17,591 nucleotides of DNA from Acanthaster planci (GCF_001949145.1 NW_019091620.1:498330-515920); one strand, 5' to 3'. Positions 1-9,329 are shown, counted from the first letter of the stretch. Notes: generated by a model not told the origin, from the letters alone. A program made the numbers and translations.

Positions 1-352
1 TGAAAAAGAACAACAGAAACAAGACCTGCTACCTATGCGCTCTTTGTACGCTACCGCCATGGGCATGCAGAGCCTCGTTTCCTTGGGGGTATTTCTCTCC
101 AAAAGGGCCCCTTTTTGCGGACCTATTTCAGATAGAGGCGGGCGGCTACATTCAGAGCTGATTGCACAGTTTTACTACTTTTGGGGGGTATCTTCGGGGA
201 AAGGTGAATAAATAAAATTCACGTGGCTAACCCCCATAAAATTGAAACGATCGTCTGGCCACAGTCTTGAATTTCCAATGAAAAAACGCGGCTCTATTTC
301 GGTCTGATTTTACACTGTTCTCTATGGGCGCACGCGTATTTGGTGTAGCACA

Positions 353-384
353 ACCATTGAGCTCTATTATAAAGACTGAATAGG
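353..384 (-). repeat. Left arm of diverged inverted repeat
   Basis: The reverse complement of this segment matches 1695-1728 at about 29 of 34 positions by eye. The shared core is TTTATAATAGAG followed by TCAATG. Weaker similarity extends outward through CpG-rich GCGCACGCG-like sequence at 326-336. The two arms are about 1.3 kb apart and point toward each other. They may be two inverted copies of a dispersed repeat, or the terminal repeats of an old DNA transposon. No target-site duplication was recognised. Confidence 0.5.
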
Positions 385-424
385 TCATCGCCCATTGTGT
401 GTGTACAAAATGTGCGGCCGTACA

Positions 425-432
425 ATGGCGGC
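425..432 (+). promoter_or_regulatory. YY1-like ATGGCGGC motif
   Basis: The octamer ATGGCGGC, preceded by CA, matches the core of the YY1 site, which in many animal genes overlaps the start codon (TISU element). Read as a start codon it gives five codons before a possible donor GTAATG at 440. No matching second exon was found, so a gene start here is only a possibility. Chance occurrence is also plausible. Confidence 0.2.
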
Positions 433-1174
433 ACGGAGGGTAATGTGATGCTGTATGGTGCGCATTTAGTCAAAATTGATGGAAAAAACATTTCTGATGC
501 AAATGTATAATTTCTCGACTTAACAGACCATTTCTCATTAAATAACCCACTCAAAACTGATAATAATTAACCTGTTTTTTTCTGTTTGTTGTGTTTGTTT
601 TTGTTTTTTCTTCATTTTTCACACCTCTTGTCTACAGTCTTGCTCAGGCAATGTTGTCACTTTGGGTCGGTTCGATCGTGATTTGTTGAGTGTCTAAACA
701 TTAAAGTTCCACAAGACCCACAAGAGGTTTTACATTATAATGTCCAAACTGTCCACGTGTTTTTCCGTCTGGTGTCAAAGAGTCAACACTGAAAAACTTC
801 ATCAAGTAAATCAAAAAGCCTTAATTTTAATTTTAAAGAATCACGGGAAACACTGCACTGAAATCCATTCATATACTGAGTAAATTTATTGAAAACTGAT
901 AAGTGTAAAAATCTTTTCTGTGAGCCCAAAATGACAGAACTTTGACTGCGAGCCAAACTAATTAAATTTGTGCCACTTTCACCACAGTAGTTATAGCCTA
1001 AATCAAATTAAAAAAATTGAGATCCGAACTCGACTAAAGATTTACATTTAGCAACGACTTTCTGAGACAAAAAGGTCAGTGTTAACTGAGACCGAATAAT
1101 TTTATAATTTAGAAAAAGTTTCTTTCATTTTGTTGATTGAATTTCCTTGTTTGTTACTTAACTCGACGAAAACG

Positions 1175-1326
1175 TCAGCTCTCTGACCGTCGCTCTATGA
1201 TCTCTGCCCTGAAGATGGATATTCCGTCACTCATGTCACATCGTCTGTCACACGATTTGGGTTCAATGCGTCTGCAGATCTCACATACACAAATCATGGC
1301 TTTCTTCGAGATTTTTCCAATGAAAT
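1175..1326 (-). other. Possible terminal exon, Cys-rich, unassigned
   Basis: On the - strand a strong acceptor (pyrimidine run then CCCCAG, AG at 1328-1327) is followed by 49 open codons to a TGA at 1177-1175. The peptide has a Cys cluster around CVCEICRR and then CDRRC, which could suggest metal binding, but I do not recognise the family. An upstream partner with compatible phase was not found. The nearest open stretch (1436-1640, same strand) has a donor GTGAGT but leaves two bases where one is needed. It may be fortuitous, since the opposite strand is also open over part of it. Confidence 0.2.
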
Positions 1327-1435
1327 CTGGGGAAAATAAACGACAAATTAATCATTCAGTTTTTAAAACCACTTTTGCCAATAAATAATATTTATAGCAC
1401 AAGGCGTGCAGAAACCTTCTGAATGTGCGACTCAC

Positions 1436-1640
1436 ATGTCAAAAGCTGCTCCTTCTTCCAAACTTGATTTTACCATCGATCTCTGGCAATTTTCTGCTGC
1501 GCACACCTCAACCATTATTCTTTCCAAATTTATCCATTCCGGGGGCAGAATTCCGTTTTTTTCTTGGTAATCTGACGATTGAAGTACAATAACCTCAACA
1601 AGCAGTTTTGAAAGTGCACGCAACAAAATTTGCAGTGCTT
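1436..1640 (-). other. Coding-like open stretch, unassigned
   Basis: The - strand reads open for about 67 codons with protein-like composition: a helical leucine-rich start, then LPPEWINLERIMVEVCAAEN. It ends at a GTGAGT donor-like site (GT at 1435-1434). There is no ATG at the start, and the only clear acceptor upstream is followed by an in-frame TAA. The + strand of the same segment is also open from an ATG at 1437 to about 1570. Both strands being open makes a real exon uncertain. Function unknown. Confidence 0.2.
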
Positions 1641-1694
1641 GTTATTTACCTGTCTGAAAATATGCACACGCGGGACGCGTTTTTGGCGCCATAG

Positions 1695-1728
1695 CCTATC
1701 CAGTTTTTATAATAGAGATCAATGAGTG
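1695..1728 (+). repeat. Right arm of diverged inverted repeat
   Basis: Partner of the arm at 353-384, with about 29 of 34 positions matching in inverted orientation. CpG-rich sequence (GGGACGCG, TTGGCGCC) lies just to its left at 1670-1690. The arms could delimit an element of about 1.4 kb that would include the weak exon candidates between them. That is inference only. Confidence 0.5.
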
Positions 1729-1817
1729 TAACCTATGCACGCACATTATTTTTTCCAGGACTTGTGACATACGCCCTTTATTGGCCTTAGTAATCACCAG
1801 CCATTTTTAGAAACCGG

Positions 1818-2250
1818 TCAGGCACGACGGCACGATACGACGGACGATGACACGACGCGACAGCACGACGACGGTGCGACGACACGACGCGACGGCAGGA
1901 CACTACGGCCTAACCCACAATGCATAAAAACCATGCAGTGACAGGCGACGCGACGCTACGACGGCACGACGCGACATCACGACGGCACGATACGACGGCA
2001 AGACGGGACGGCACGACGCAAAATCATCAAGAAACAAAACCACGCGACGGCACGACGCGACGGCAAGACGGCACCACACAATGTTTTACACACAGCATAA
2101 AATTAAAAGTAATGAGAAAATAGGTGACGCCACGACGCGACAGAGCTGTCGTAACGTCGCGTCATGGCGTCGGGGCGACGGGACGACGCGACGCAGTTTT
2201 GGCAGCTATAAAACACCATAGATAACTGTCGTGTAGTTGCGTCGCCTGGA
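1818..2250. repeat. CGACG-rich degenerate simple repeat block
   Basis: The block is built from variants of ACGACGGC, ACGACGCGAC and GGCAAGACG, with runs at about 1820-1905, 1942-2010 and 2045-2075 and further copies to 2200. It is very CpG-dense in an otherwise AT-rich region. The motifs face one way up to about 2075; after 2125 both orientations occur. Segments at 1942-1964 (CAGGCGACGCGACG...) and 2228-2248 (ending GCGTCGCCTG) are inverted relative to each other and could be terminal repeats of an element of about 307 bp, but no target duplication is seen. Frames open across it are repeat translations, not genes. Confidence 0.7.
2126..2171. repeat. Near-perfect 46-bp palindrome
   Basis: The arms GACGCCACGACGCGAC (2126-2141) and GTCGCGTCATGGCGTC (2156-2171) pair with one mismatch around a 14-base centre that is itself partly self-complementary (CGACAGAGCTGTCG). 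It lies inside the CGACG block and would form a stable GC-rich hairpin or cruciform. It probably arose from inverted copies of the local repeat unit. Confidence 0.75.
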
Positions 2251-2733
2251 GGGAGGCTAAAGAGAGAGGGAAAAGTTTGTCGTAAGCAGTACACCATACA
2301 ACAGAGGATGGAAGTTGCAAAGGAGAATTCCGTATGGTTCACGAGCCTAAGTCAAGTAACCGCCGCGCACGGTTGAAACAATAATTTCCACACGTCGAAT
2401 GCATAATCGAGTGAAACATACGTGATGTGGAAAAGGATCGTAAGTCCGACGTGATTCAAGTCTAATTGTTGGCCTGAAGCGTTAAAATTAAATTGACGTG
2501 ATGTTTGGCTCTTTTGCATCTTACTCGATATTTTGTTGCTCTATCAGACTCACTATTGTGCTTACAACTTCAAAGTCAGGTAGTTAAAAAACACCAAAAC
2601 CCCACCAAATCAAGTTGAAGCCTTAACGGACGGAGCCGAATCGAGTATTGGAAAACGGCAATGTCACACTGGGAAATCCCACAATTCCACGTAAGCGGAA
2701 GTGATGAACAATTATTATTATACCGTATGTATT
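2251..2733 (+). promoter_or_regulatory. Presumed promoter/5' UTR of the ATP9 gene
   Basis: This sequence lies directly before the start codon of the flippase gene. It has scattered CpGs (CCGCCGCGCAC near 2361) and an ETS-like GCGGAAGTGA at 2695-2704. The only TATA-like sequence (TATAAAA, 2207-2213) is over 500 bp from the ATG and at the edge of a repeat. A TATA-less housekeeping-type promoter is the simplest reading. The transcription start is not determinable from sequence. Confidence 0.4.
2695..2704 (+). promoter_or_regulatory. ETS-family-like site GCGGAAGTGA
   Basis: GGAAGTG is the core bound by ETS factors such as GABPA. It lies 30 bp before the start codon of the flippase gene, a position and combination (with ATGGCGG) common at animal housekeeping genes. 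It is a single short match, so support is modest. Confidence 0.35.
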
Positions 2734-2741
2734 ATGGCGGA
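2731..2741 (+). promoter_or_regulatory. YY1/TISU-like motif over the start codon
   Basis: The start codon is embedded in ATTATGGCGGA. ATGGCGG over a translation start is the core of YY1 sites and of the TISU element, which directs initiation on very short 5' leaders. If it works as TISU here, transcription should begin only about 5-30 bases upstream. The flanking bases match the consensus only partly. Confidence 0.35.
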
Positions 2742-2822
2742 TCGTTATTCGTTGAGAATTGTAACAAGTAGCCAACATTCGCGATCCACAAGTAGGACTA
2801 ACCAGTACACAAAATTAAATAG
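2734..2822 (+). CDS. ATP9B: ATP9-type phospholipid flippase, exon 1
   Basis: First coding exon of the flippase gene. The ATG at 2734 is followed by 29 codons and two bases (AG), then a consensus donor AG|GTAAGAAA. The peptide begins MADRYSLRIV and ends NQYTKLN. The MAD start and the Q-Y-x-L tail before an acidic segment resemble the N-terminus of vertebrate ATP9B as I recall it. The phase left by this donor (two bases) is exactly what exon 2 at 10044 needs, and the split codon reads Ser30. The region is cytoplasmic and polar. The assignment rests on phase, position, donor quality and the ATP9B-like continuation, because 30 residues alone are weak homology. RNA evidence would be needed to exclude another first exon. 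Confidence 0.7.
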
Positions 2823-5041
2823 GTAAGAAATAAAGACTGTATTTGTGAATATTTGTACACAGTTAAGGAGTTATTTTTACAAGGCATGATTCCTCACAAT
2901 AAAATTATGCTTCCTGTCACTAACTTTAGAGCGAGGACCGGTAGCAAGGACGTGCTTAGCCCAACAAGTAAGTAGGGCTATAGCCTGTTGTAGTGGGTAT
3001 CTTTTAGTAGGGACTCCAGCGAAACGGCACCTCTAAATTGCATTCTGAAAGCGTGTAAAAGTGTTTGTTTTCAATCAATGATTTCTGCCCTTTTTGTGCA
3101 TCAAATTCTATATTTTAAAAAGCAGTTGTGTTGTAAAGAAACTGAAATTTGTGTTGGGGCCTAGGCCTAGATTATTATGTCTGTTTATATATGTCAAATT
3201 TTGGGTGTAAAGTAGGCCTATGATGAAAACAATGTAAGATCAGAGCCACTTACTGTACATGTACGTCAACAACTGTCATGACTGTGTGTGGCCATCTTTG
3301 TTGTCGTGTGACATAGTCTTGTCTAAGCCTAATAACTCGTGAGACTCAACCAGGTTGGAGCAATGATGTCATCATCTTGTAGAGCTTATAATACTCTTTC
3401 ATTTGATGTATGACTCAAGGCATTTGACCGAAGTACCAGTAAGCCCTGTTTTGGTTGTGAAGACTACAAAAAGGTAACAAAAAATGTGCATTTTTCTGTT
3501 GAAAATCCCCCCAAATCATGTATAAGGAGTTGATGAAACATCTATGAAATGGTGTTCATTTGAAAGCTTGGAATTTCAGGAAGAAAAGGAAGTTGTTTTT
3601 TTGTCAAAAAGTAATGTCGAACTGGTGCCGAACAGCCCTTTTGTATTGGGGTGCTGTCGTGCAACTGTGCACATAATGGTGTATGTATGTGCATCAGATT
3701 GGTGCATGGCGTACATGTAGCAAGATGCTAATAACAAGCGCATAAACCACACATGCTGTTTCAATCAAATGTTATCAAAAGACCCTATCAAACTGTATTG
3801 TATATTAATGCATCTTTAACCAATAAAAATCTACGAACAAATTAAACATGTTAAACACTTCAAAGAGAGATTGTTTATGAACTTACATGTATTCCCATAC
3901 AAGAATCCTGCCTAAACAAAGTCTGCTACGCTAACCGACGTTATTCTTATAAAATAGCAGAACCATTGGGGGGGTTACTGGTCGTCTGAATCCCCCGATC
4001 CAACAAAAATGGAACTGCATTTTTTTTACATCAGCAGGCGGGTTAAAGCCAGGTACCAGTCACAGCCTCCGTTTGGCAGGCATGCAACAGCTCAGATTCC
4101 TGTATGTGCATGCACTTTGCAACTCAATGAATGAATTACGTCCACAAAAGTAATGTTGTCTTTCACTTATTTTCCTTGATTTTGCAGTCCATGGTTGGTT
4201 GTGAAATTCCAAAACCCCCAGACATCGATAGATAAGGCCATGAAATTACATATAGTTTCTTCAACAAAGTAAACCAAGAATAAATTTGAACCAAATTTTT
4301 GGTTGTTTTGTACACAAGTCTATGAACCTAGACATCATTCGTAATGAAATGAAGAGTGGCGTCCAACCTGGGCTAGGACCAGACTCATCATGCTCATGCC
4401 TGAGCTGCTGAGACAGAATCATGACAGGCTTCAGCCCAGGACTGGGGACTCCTAGTCTGAGTAACTTGACCCTAAAAATCTCCTTTTTTAAGCATTTGGA
4501 CATGGTTGGGGGACAGTAGGGAAATTTCTCTTTTCTTCCCAAATTTGAGTAACCCTGTCCTTACCATCATTATTGGAATCTCTGATTCTCACTCAGTCCA
4601 AGCCCGGGCAAATTTGACAGTTTGAGGATTGTTGTGGAGGTGAATCTGGAGGATTTTGATTCGGGGTAGGACTAGGAGTTGTTTTGGGTGAAATGAATTA
4701 ATGGAAGCAAAAGCCTAGTATGGAATTTACATGTACCTGGACCCTAAATGTACCTGTACTATCACTAGGGAGTTTGAGAGAATTACCAGATCATGCAGTT
4801 ACATCTGCTAGTATGTAAAAACTTGATGACAAAACCCATGGTAAAAATGGTAGGAACAGGTGAACTCATACCATGATGATGGAGTGATGTCATGTTTTCA
4901 TTTTTAAAAAAATGCCAGTTGTAACTTGACCAAAAAAAAAAAGACGAATTTTAATAAGGAAGGCAACCACCCTCCCCATGGAACTTGCGATAAGCTATGA
5001 TTTTCGTATGTTGGTGAACTGTCGTATTTCAGAAATTTTAC

Positions 5042-5378
5042 CGATCCATGCATTAGAGCTTCACATTGCTGCGCATGTCCACTAAGACTGGTTCCCATCC
5101 CATCTCAGTCCTCCGAATGCATATAGGGACCATGACCAGTCCAATGACGCACAATGGATTGTGTTATTGCCAACCTCGACTTCATGGGCCGTGTGTGCAT
5201 TCCTTCTCTGGGAATCAACATGGCATGGTAAGATTATGTACCCATGGGAACAAGGTTGCATTGTTGGACTGGTCGCTGTTGTAAATACATGTACGTCTGG
5301 AGTACTGCGACGGGACGGGAACCAGTCTTCATTTCAACTGACATGTGGGACAGTCCGAAGCTCATGATGTGCGGATCG
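5042..5378. repeat. Foldback inverted repeat with 110-bp spacer
   Basis: The left arm (5042-5146) and the reverse complement of the right arm (5259-5378) align in several blocks in the same order: CGATCC, GAGCTTC, CATGTC, AAGACTGGTTCCC, and finally GACCAGTCCAA. Identity in the blocks is high, with small gaps between them. Open frames on both strands here give similar peptides (KTGSxPxxVL) because the arms are copies, not because of a gene. It is consistent with a foldback or MITE-like element, or with two inverted insertions of one repeat. The ends are approximate. Confidence 0.65.
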
Positions 5379-7479
5379 TTGGTGAAGAGAGAGGCAGGAT
5401 CGTCAGTAAAATGTCTGGATTTTGCTAAAATCCCGAAAATTAGCCGGTTACACGGTCCAAAACTCATGAAACATGCGTGTTAAAGAGATATTTAATTTGA
5501 CAGCATTTTTGGAGAAGATTCAAATGAGAAAATGCAGTTTCAGGCGCAATGAATGCAATGGTCTGTTGTTGGTTTTAAACTGTATTTCTTATAAATGACA
5601 CATAAAAATACAAATTCCATGTTTTTCCTTTATTTTCTGAAATCCTTGATAAAAATGTAATTAAACCATCAGATAATGGGTGTCCAGCTATACTGTAGGT
5701 TTAAGTAATTTGGGGAGGGTATTTGCATTTGTTTTCACTTTCAAGTTTTCAGTCACTCCACTCCAAAATTGTTTGCACAACAGCATGTATGTACATGTAA
5801 TAGTTACATACTTTGATTGAGGTTAATTAGTCTTTAAATCCATAAAATGTGTCATTTATTGCCTGCAAAGCCTATTTTAGCACGACTGACAGCAAGTACT
5901 TGCAGGCTGTTGTTTTGGTGATGGTAGGCTTCAGTTTGGAAACTAATAAAAAGATTCCAGTTTCACTCTATTCAAAGGAATAAACGTAAATGAAACCTAA
6001 TATACCCTTGCAAGTATCTTTCAAACGCTCATAATTTCAAGCTATGAAGGTGATTTATGTACCAATGAACTTCTCTGAAGCTGCTTTTTCCAAGCATACC
6101 AGACTTGTGGTTATTGCTGGAAAAACCTAACATCCATCATTCTCCTTACATCGTCCGACCATGTCCAAATGTTAAAAAGGCAATTTGTAGGGCCCAAGTT
6201 ACATGTACATGTACGTACTCAGACTAGGGGACTCCTACTTCCAGAATTGTGAGGTTTTCACAGCCATGCACAAACTCCCGTAAACACATTTTGGATGATT
6301 TGATTGTGCTAACTTACCCTTCCATAACAGCCGAACTATTTGTGTAACCAAATTTCATACATACATGTACCTTCTTGGTGAAGTTAGACATCAGATGGCA
6401 TGGACAGGGAGGTTTATTCACCTTATATCCTTATCGAAATGGTGAAAACTTTGAGCATTTTACCCGTCCACTCTACAGAAAATCAGCAGCATGTACTCTG
6501 TAACTGTCAGCTGTGTGATAGCTTGACCAATCGCATCACAGCTCTTATCTTTTCCTTTTCTTGTCCTGTCACCCACAGATGAAAGCCACCTTGAGTGCCA
6601 AGAGTCATATTTTCTTAAAAGTCATGTCAATGTTACCATGGTTACTTTGTTTGGAGTTTTTGTTGTTTGAATTTTGGGAAGTAATGTTCGTCAAACTGCC
6701 TGCAGTCATTTTTTGTTAGTGATAAAAGCGTGATTTGAGTGACAAATATGACACTTTTGGATACCAAACAATACCAGAACACTGTGATTAAGCTTTCACA
6801 GAGTCCAAATAAATGAACGTCTTTCATACCACTGCCTGACATCAGCACGAGTATTGAGAGAGCTTGTATCCTAGGCCGATGGTTCCCTTGAGTGTGCACC
6901 TGCAGAACTTGTCAGTGACTTAGAGCCTGGTCTGCATGCTCATGTACATGTACATGTATGTTCTTGTTGCTCCAGTAACTTAGCAGTGGAAGTAAAGAGA
7001 CGAGATTTTTAGATGTATCAAATTTTGTGATATTTTTATCTGAGAAAAAAGGCCCAATTCGATATGAAAAATACCGGTATATCACAGTTTTGATAATTAT
7101 CATGATATCGAACAGGCCTACCCGAAAAAAAAAAAATGGAATTGGAGTTTTGATATCAGTTCCGATCCTGTGATAAGGACACAAGGTGTAGTTTTGTAAA
7201 ACAACCTCCCTAGATAAGTTTGCAGGTATGTCTTCTTTGAAAAGCAGATATTAAAAAATCACAAAATATAGAGAGCCTGTTGTTTTGATCCTAGCAGAAT
7301 CTTTCTCAAAGGCAAAATGACAAGTAGACAGGACGAACAAGCAAGCAGGGAATCAACCAAGCACAGACGAATGCAGGAGGATAAAAGGAAAGGTCAAGAA
7401 AGCTTCAGGCTGGATACAGGGTTACAGGGGACAGCATAAAAAGCAAAAGGATGTAAGGTGGGAAGAGACCGTAGTTTCC

Positions 7480-7680
7480 CTCTTGGGTGTTCAGCCCATG
7501 GGATTGTATGGTGCAGAGGCGTTTGATCCAAAGCTTCTCCTTGTTGAAGCGAACAGCACCTTTACAGTGCCCAAGTGATTCTATGCCCTGTAATATCATG
7601 TCAGACGTAGAAAGAAAGGTTGAATTGGTGGCCCACAGGGGTATCTAGTCATTTGGTGTAGACCATAGATCAAGGAAGGA
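7480..7680 (-). pseudogene. PLE C-terminal (GIY-YIG end) remnant
   Basis: After the internal deletion, the - strand reads LDTPVGHQFNLS. It then changes frame to STSDMILQGIESLGH and continues GAVRFNKEKLWIKRL and IQSHGLNTQEG before a stop at about 7407. This order (TPVG, HFN, SDM, KEKLWI, HGLN) is the standard tail of PLE endonuclease proteins. The start of the GIY-YIG domain, with its catalytic Tyr/Arg, is missing, and there is a frameshift, so no activity is expected. Confidence 0.75.
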
Positions 7681-7689
7681 GCCGTATGA

Positions 7690-8470
7690 GTGCCCATAGC
7701 TGTGCCATGTACCTGTAGATAGTGTTTGCCCGTGAAGGAGAAATTGTTCTTGGTTAGTTGAAGTCTCATTAGTGTTGCAACATCACTGATGGGGGAGTTG
7801 TGTGTCCGCTGTTCACGAGGGCAGCTGGCACGATTACCTTCTTCATTGGGAATGTTAGTATATAGAGACGAAACATCAATGGTCCCAATGATGGCTGTGA
7901 TGGGAATCTGGTTCTAGATGTTTTCCAGCTTTCTTGGGAAGTCTGGCATATCGTGGATATACTGTCCAATGTATGATGGGATCTGTGGAACAAGGGGTTT
8001 GAGAAAAGTTTGAACAAAGATATGTGTTCAGTGGGCAATCCATTCCCAGAAACGATCGGCCTTCCTGGATTTCCTGCCTTGTGGATCTTGGGGAGTACAT
8101 GTAGGTAAAACCTAGCAGTTCTACAGTCAGTGGGGGATAAAAACTTGTGAACTTTCTTAGGTACATGTACATGTAGTTGGTCACATGAACACACATCATC
8201 CAATACCCGCTGAATCTGTTTTGACAATGGTCCTGTGGGGTCAGAATCAAGGGGGATATAGTAAGTACAGTTGTTGAGTTGGTGATGGAGTTCATCAGCG
8301 TATTGCTGTCGGTCCATAATTACCACAGTTGAACCTTTATCTGCCAGCTTGATGATGATGTCAGTGCGGGAGCACAGCAAGTTGAGTGCTGAATGCTCAT
8401 CCCCGAGAGATTATCATGGGGACTGTGATGAAAATGATCAGGGTTATTCACTTGTGAATGAACAGCCTGT
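7690..8470 (-). pseudogene. PLE reverse transcriptase fragment
   Basis: The longest frame is 203 codons (8380 to 7769). It holds DIIIKLADKGSTVVIMD (residues 7-23) and FYLHVLPKIHKAGNPGRPIV (91-110), both diagnostic of PLE reverse transcriptase, which is related to telomerase. Homology continues upstream in another frame across a one-base shift near the GGGG at 8418-8421 (minus-strand NLSG). It continues downstream in a third frame past a TAG (NI*NQIP, near 7914) into TIDVSSLYTNIP and YLQVHGTAMGT. At least two shifts and one stop therefore break it. Two in-frame insertions of CATGTA units disturb otherwise conserved motifs (see findings). Confidence 0.85.
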
Positions 8471-9329
8471 GCATAGGTCTTAACGGCCAGGACACAATTC
8501 TTACGGGGTACACAGGTGCTTTTGACATGAAGGGGCTCCTGGTTGCATGGGGCAGAGTCAAAGAAAAGTTCTCAAAGTCATATCCTGTGGAAGTATTCTG
8601 TGAGATCTTTGCTGAGATTGTGTTTGTGAAAAGATTACAGGGCATTGATTTTTTAGGCAAATTATCATGTTGTTATGGGGGTAAAACAGCAGCACACATG
8701 TACATGTAAGTGACCAATATTCCATTCCCCCGTATATTTTGTATATTACTTGATTCTTAAACCAAGAAATGAGCTTACTGCCCCTACAATGGAAGGGTTG
8801 TTAGTACAAAATTATAGAATTGACTAATTATTGTAAAGATCCCATAGATAAGATTGTACTAGGGTAAAAAGTAAACCGCATGGCAATAAGCCTGCGGTTG
8901 AAATCATTACAAAATTAACTGGATTCAGTAACTTTTTTTCAACTTAATATTAGAGCTCAGAATTGTCTCAACATATATAATGCACCCCTACAGTTTTACC
9001 GGTACATACCGGTACATACAGGTAACCTGTTTACATTTAGTATACATACATACATGTAGGTTTCCTGGCAAAATTTATCTTCATGGTCAAATGCATTGTA
9101 GGACAGAAACTGAGAATGCCAAACAATATGATAGAGGCATGTTCTATGTATTGGCTTGTAAAATTTCATACATGTTTATGTACGGTATACAGTAATCTTA
9201 AACAACAAATTAGAGATCTGAAATGCATAAAGTCAAGAATAATGATTTTCATTTAATCAAAATGGCAATACTTGCCTTAGATTATCACAGATGATGAAAT
9301 AAAATGCCTTAACCCTAACTACCCCAAAC

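Larger units (their letters stand above)
1..1817. other. Upstream non-assigned region
   Basis: No confidently recognised gene lies here. An open frame on the + strand runs from base 2 to a TAA at 206-208 (68 codons, start outside the window). It ends next to a donor-like GTGAAT at about 200, but I do not recognise the peptide. GC-box-like GGCGGGCGG occurs near 137-146. The rest is AT-rich with scattered CpG-rich patches and the repeat and weak exon candidates listed separately. This could be the flank or first exon of a neighbouring gene, or simply promoter-distal DNA. Confidence 0.3.
7270..8620 (-). mobile_element. Penelope-like retroelement, internally deleted
   Basis: Decayed Penelope-like element (PLE) lying antisense inside intron 1. 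Reading down the - strand from about 8620, an N-terminal part (DFENF, then KSTCVP in another frame) leads to the conserved ADKGSTVV box, the PKIHK...RPIVSG box, the catalytic-Asp box TIDVSSLYTNIP (near 7885-7850) and NNFSFTGKHYLQ...GTAMGT (near 7745-7690). The text then jumps to DTPVG and EKLWIKRL...HGLN, the usual C-terminal end of the GIY-YIG domain. The YVDD box, thumb and most of the endonuclease are absent. A 3' tail continues to about 7270 (GAGAAAGATTCTGCTAGGAT on the - strand). Ends are approximate. The element cannot be autonomous. Confidence 0.85.

Noticed and set aside
1818-2080. Regular short repeats as a CRISPR array
   Set aside because: Units are contiguous and degenerate with no unique spacers, and the window is clearly animal DNA with spliced genes.
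2207-2213. TATAAAA as TATA box for the flippase
   Set aside because: It is over 500 bp from the start codon and at the edge of a repeat block. The ETS/YY1-type context argues for a TATA-less promoter.
2103-2342. A 79-codon - strand open frame over the CGACG block
   Set aside because: Its residues (repeated RR, DATTR, DAMTRR) are translation of a simple repeat, with no family resemblance.
4261-4542. A 93-codon - strand open frame in intron 1
   Set aside because: No recognisable domain or splice context; composition is like the surrounding intron.
7876-8295. A 139-codon - strand frame overlapping the PLE reverse transcriptase
   Set aside because: It is the alternate frame of the PLE coding sequence; the conserved PLE motifs are in the other frame.
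7690-8470. Reverse transcriptase similarity as a retrovirus or telomerase gene
   Set aside because: The ADKGSTVV, LPKIHK and RPIVSG boxes and the GIY-YIG tail are specific to Penelope-like elements. There is no protease, integrase or envelope.
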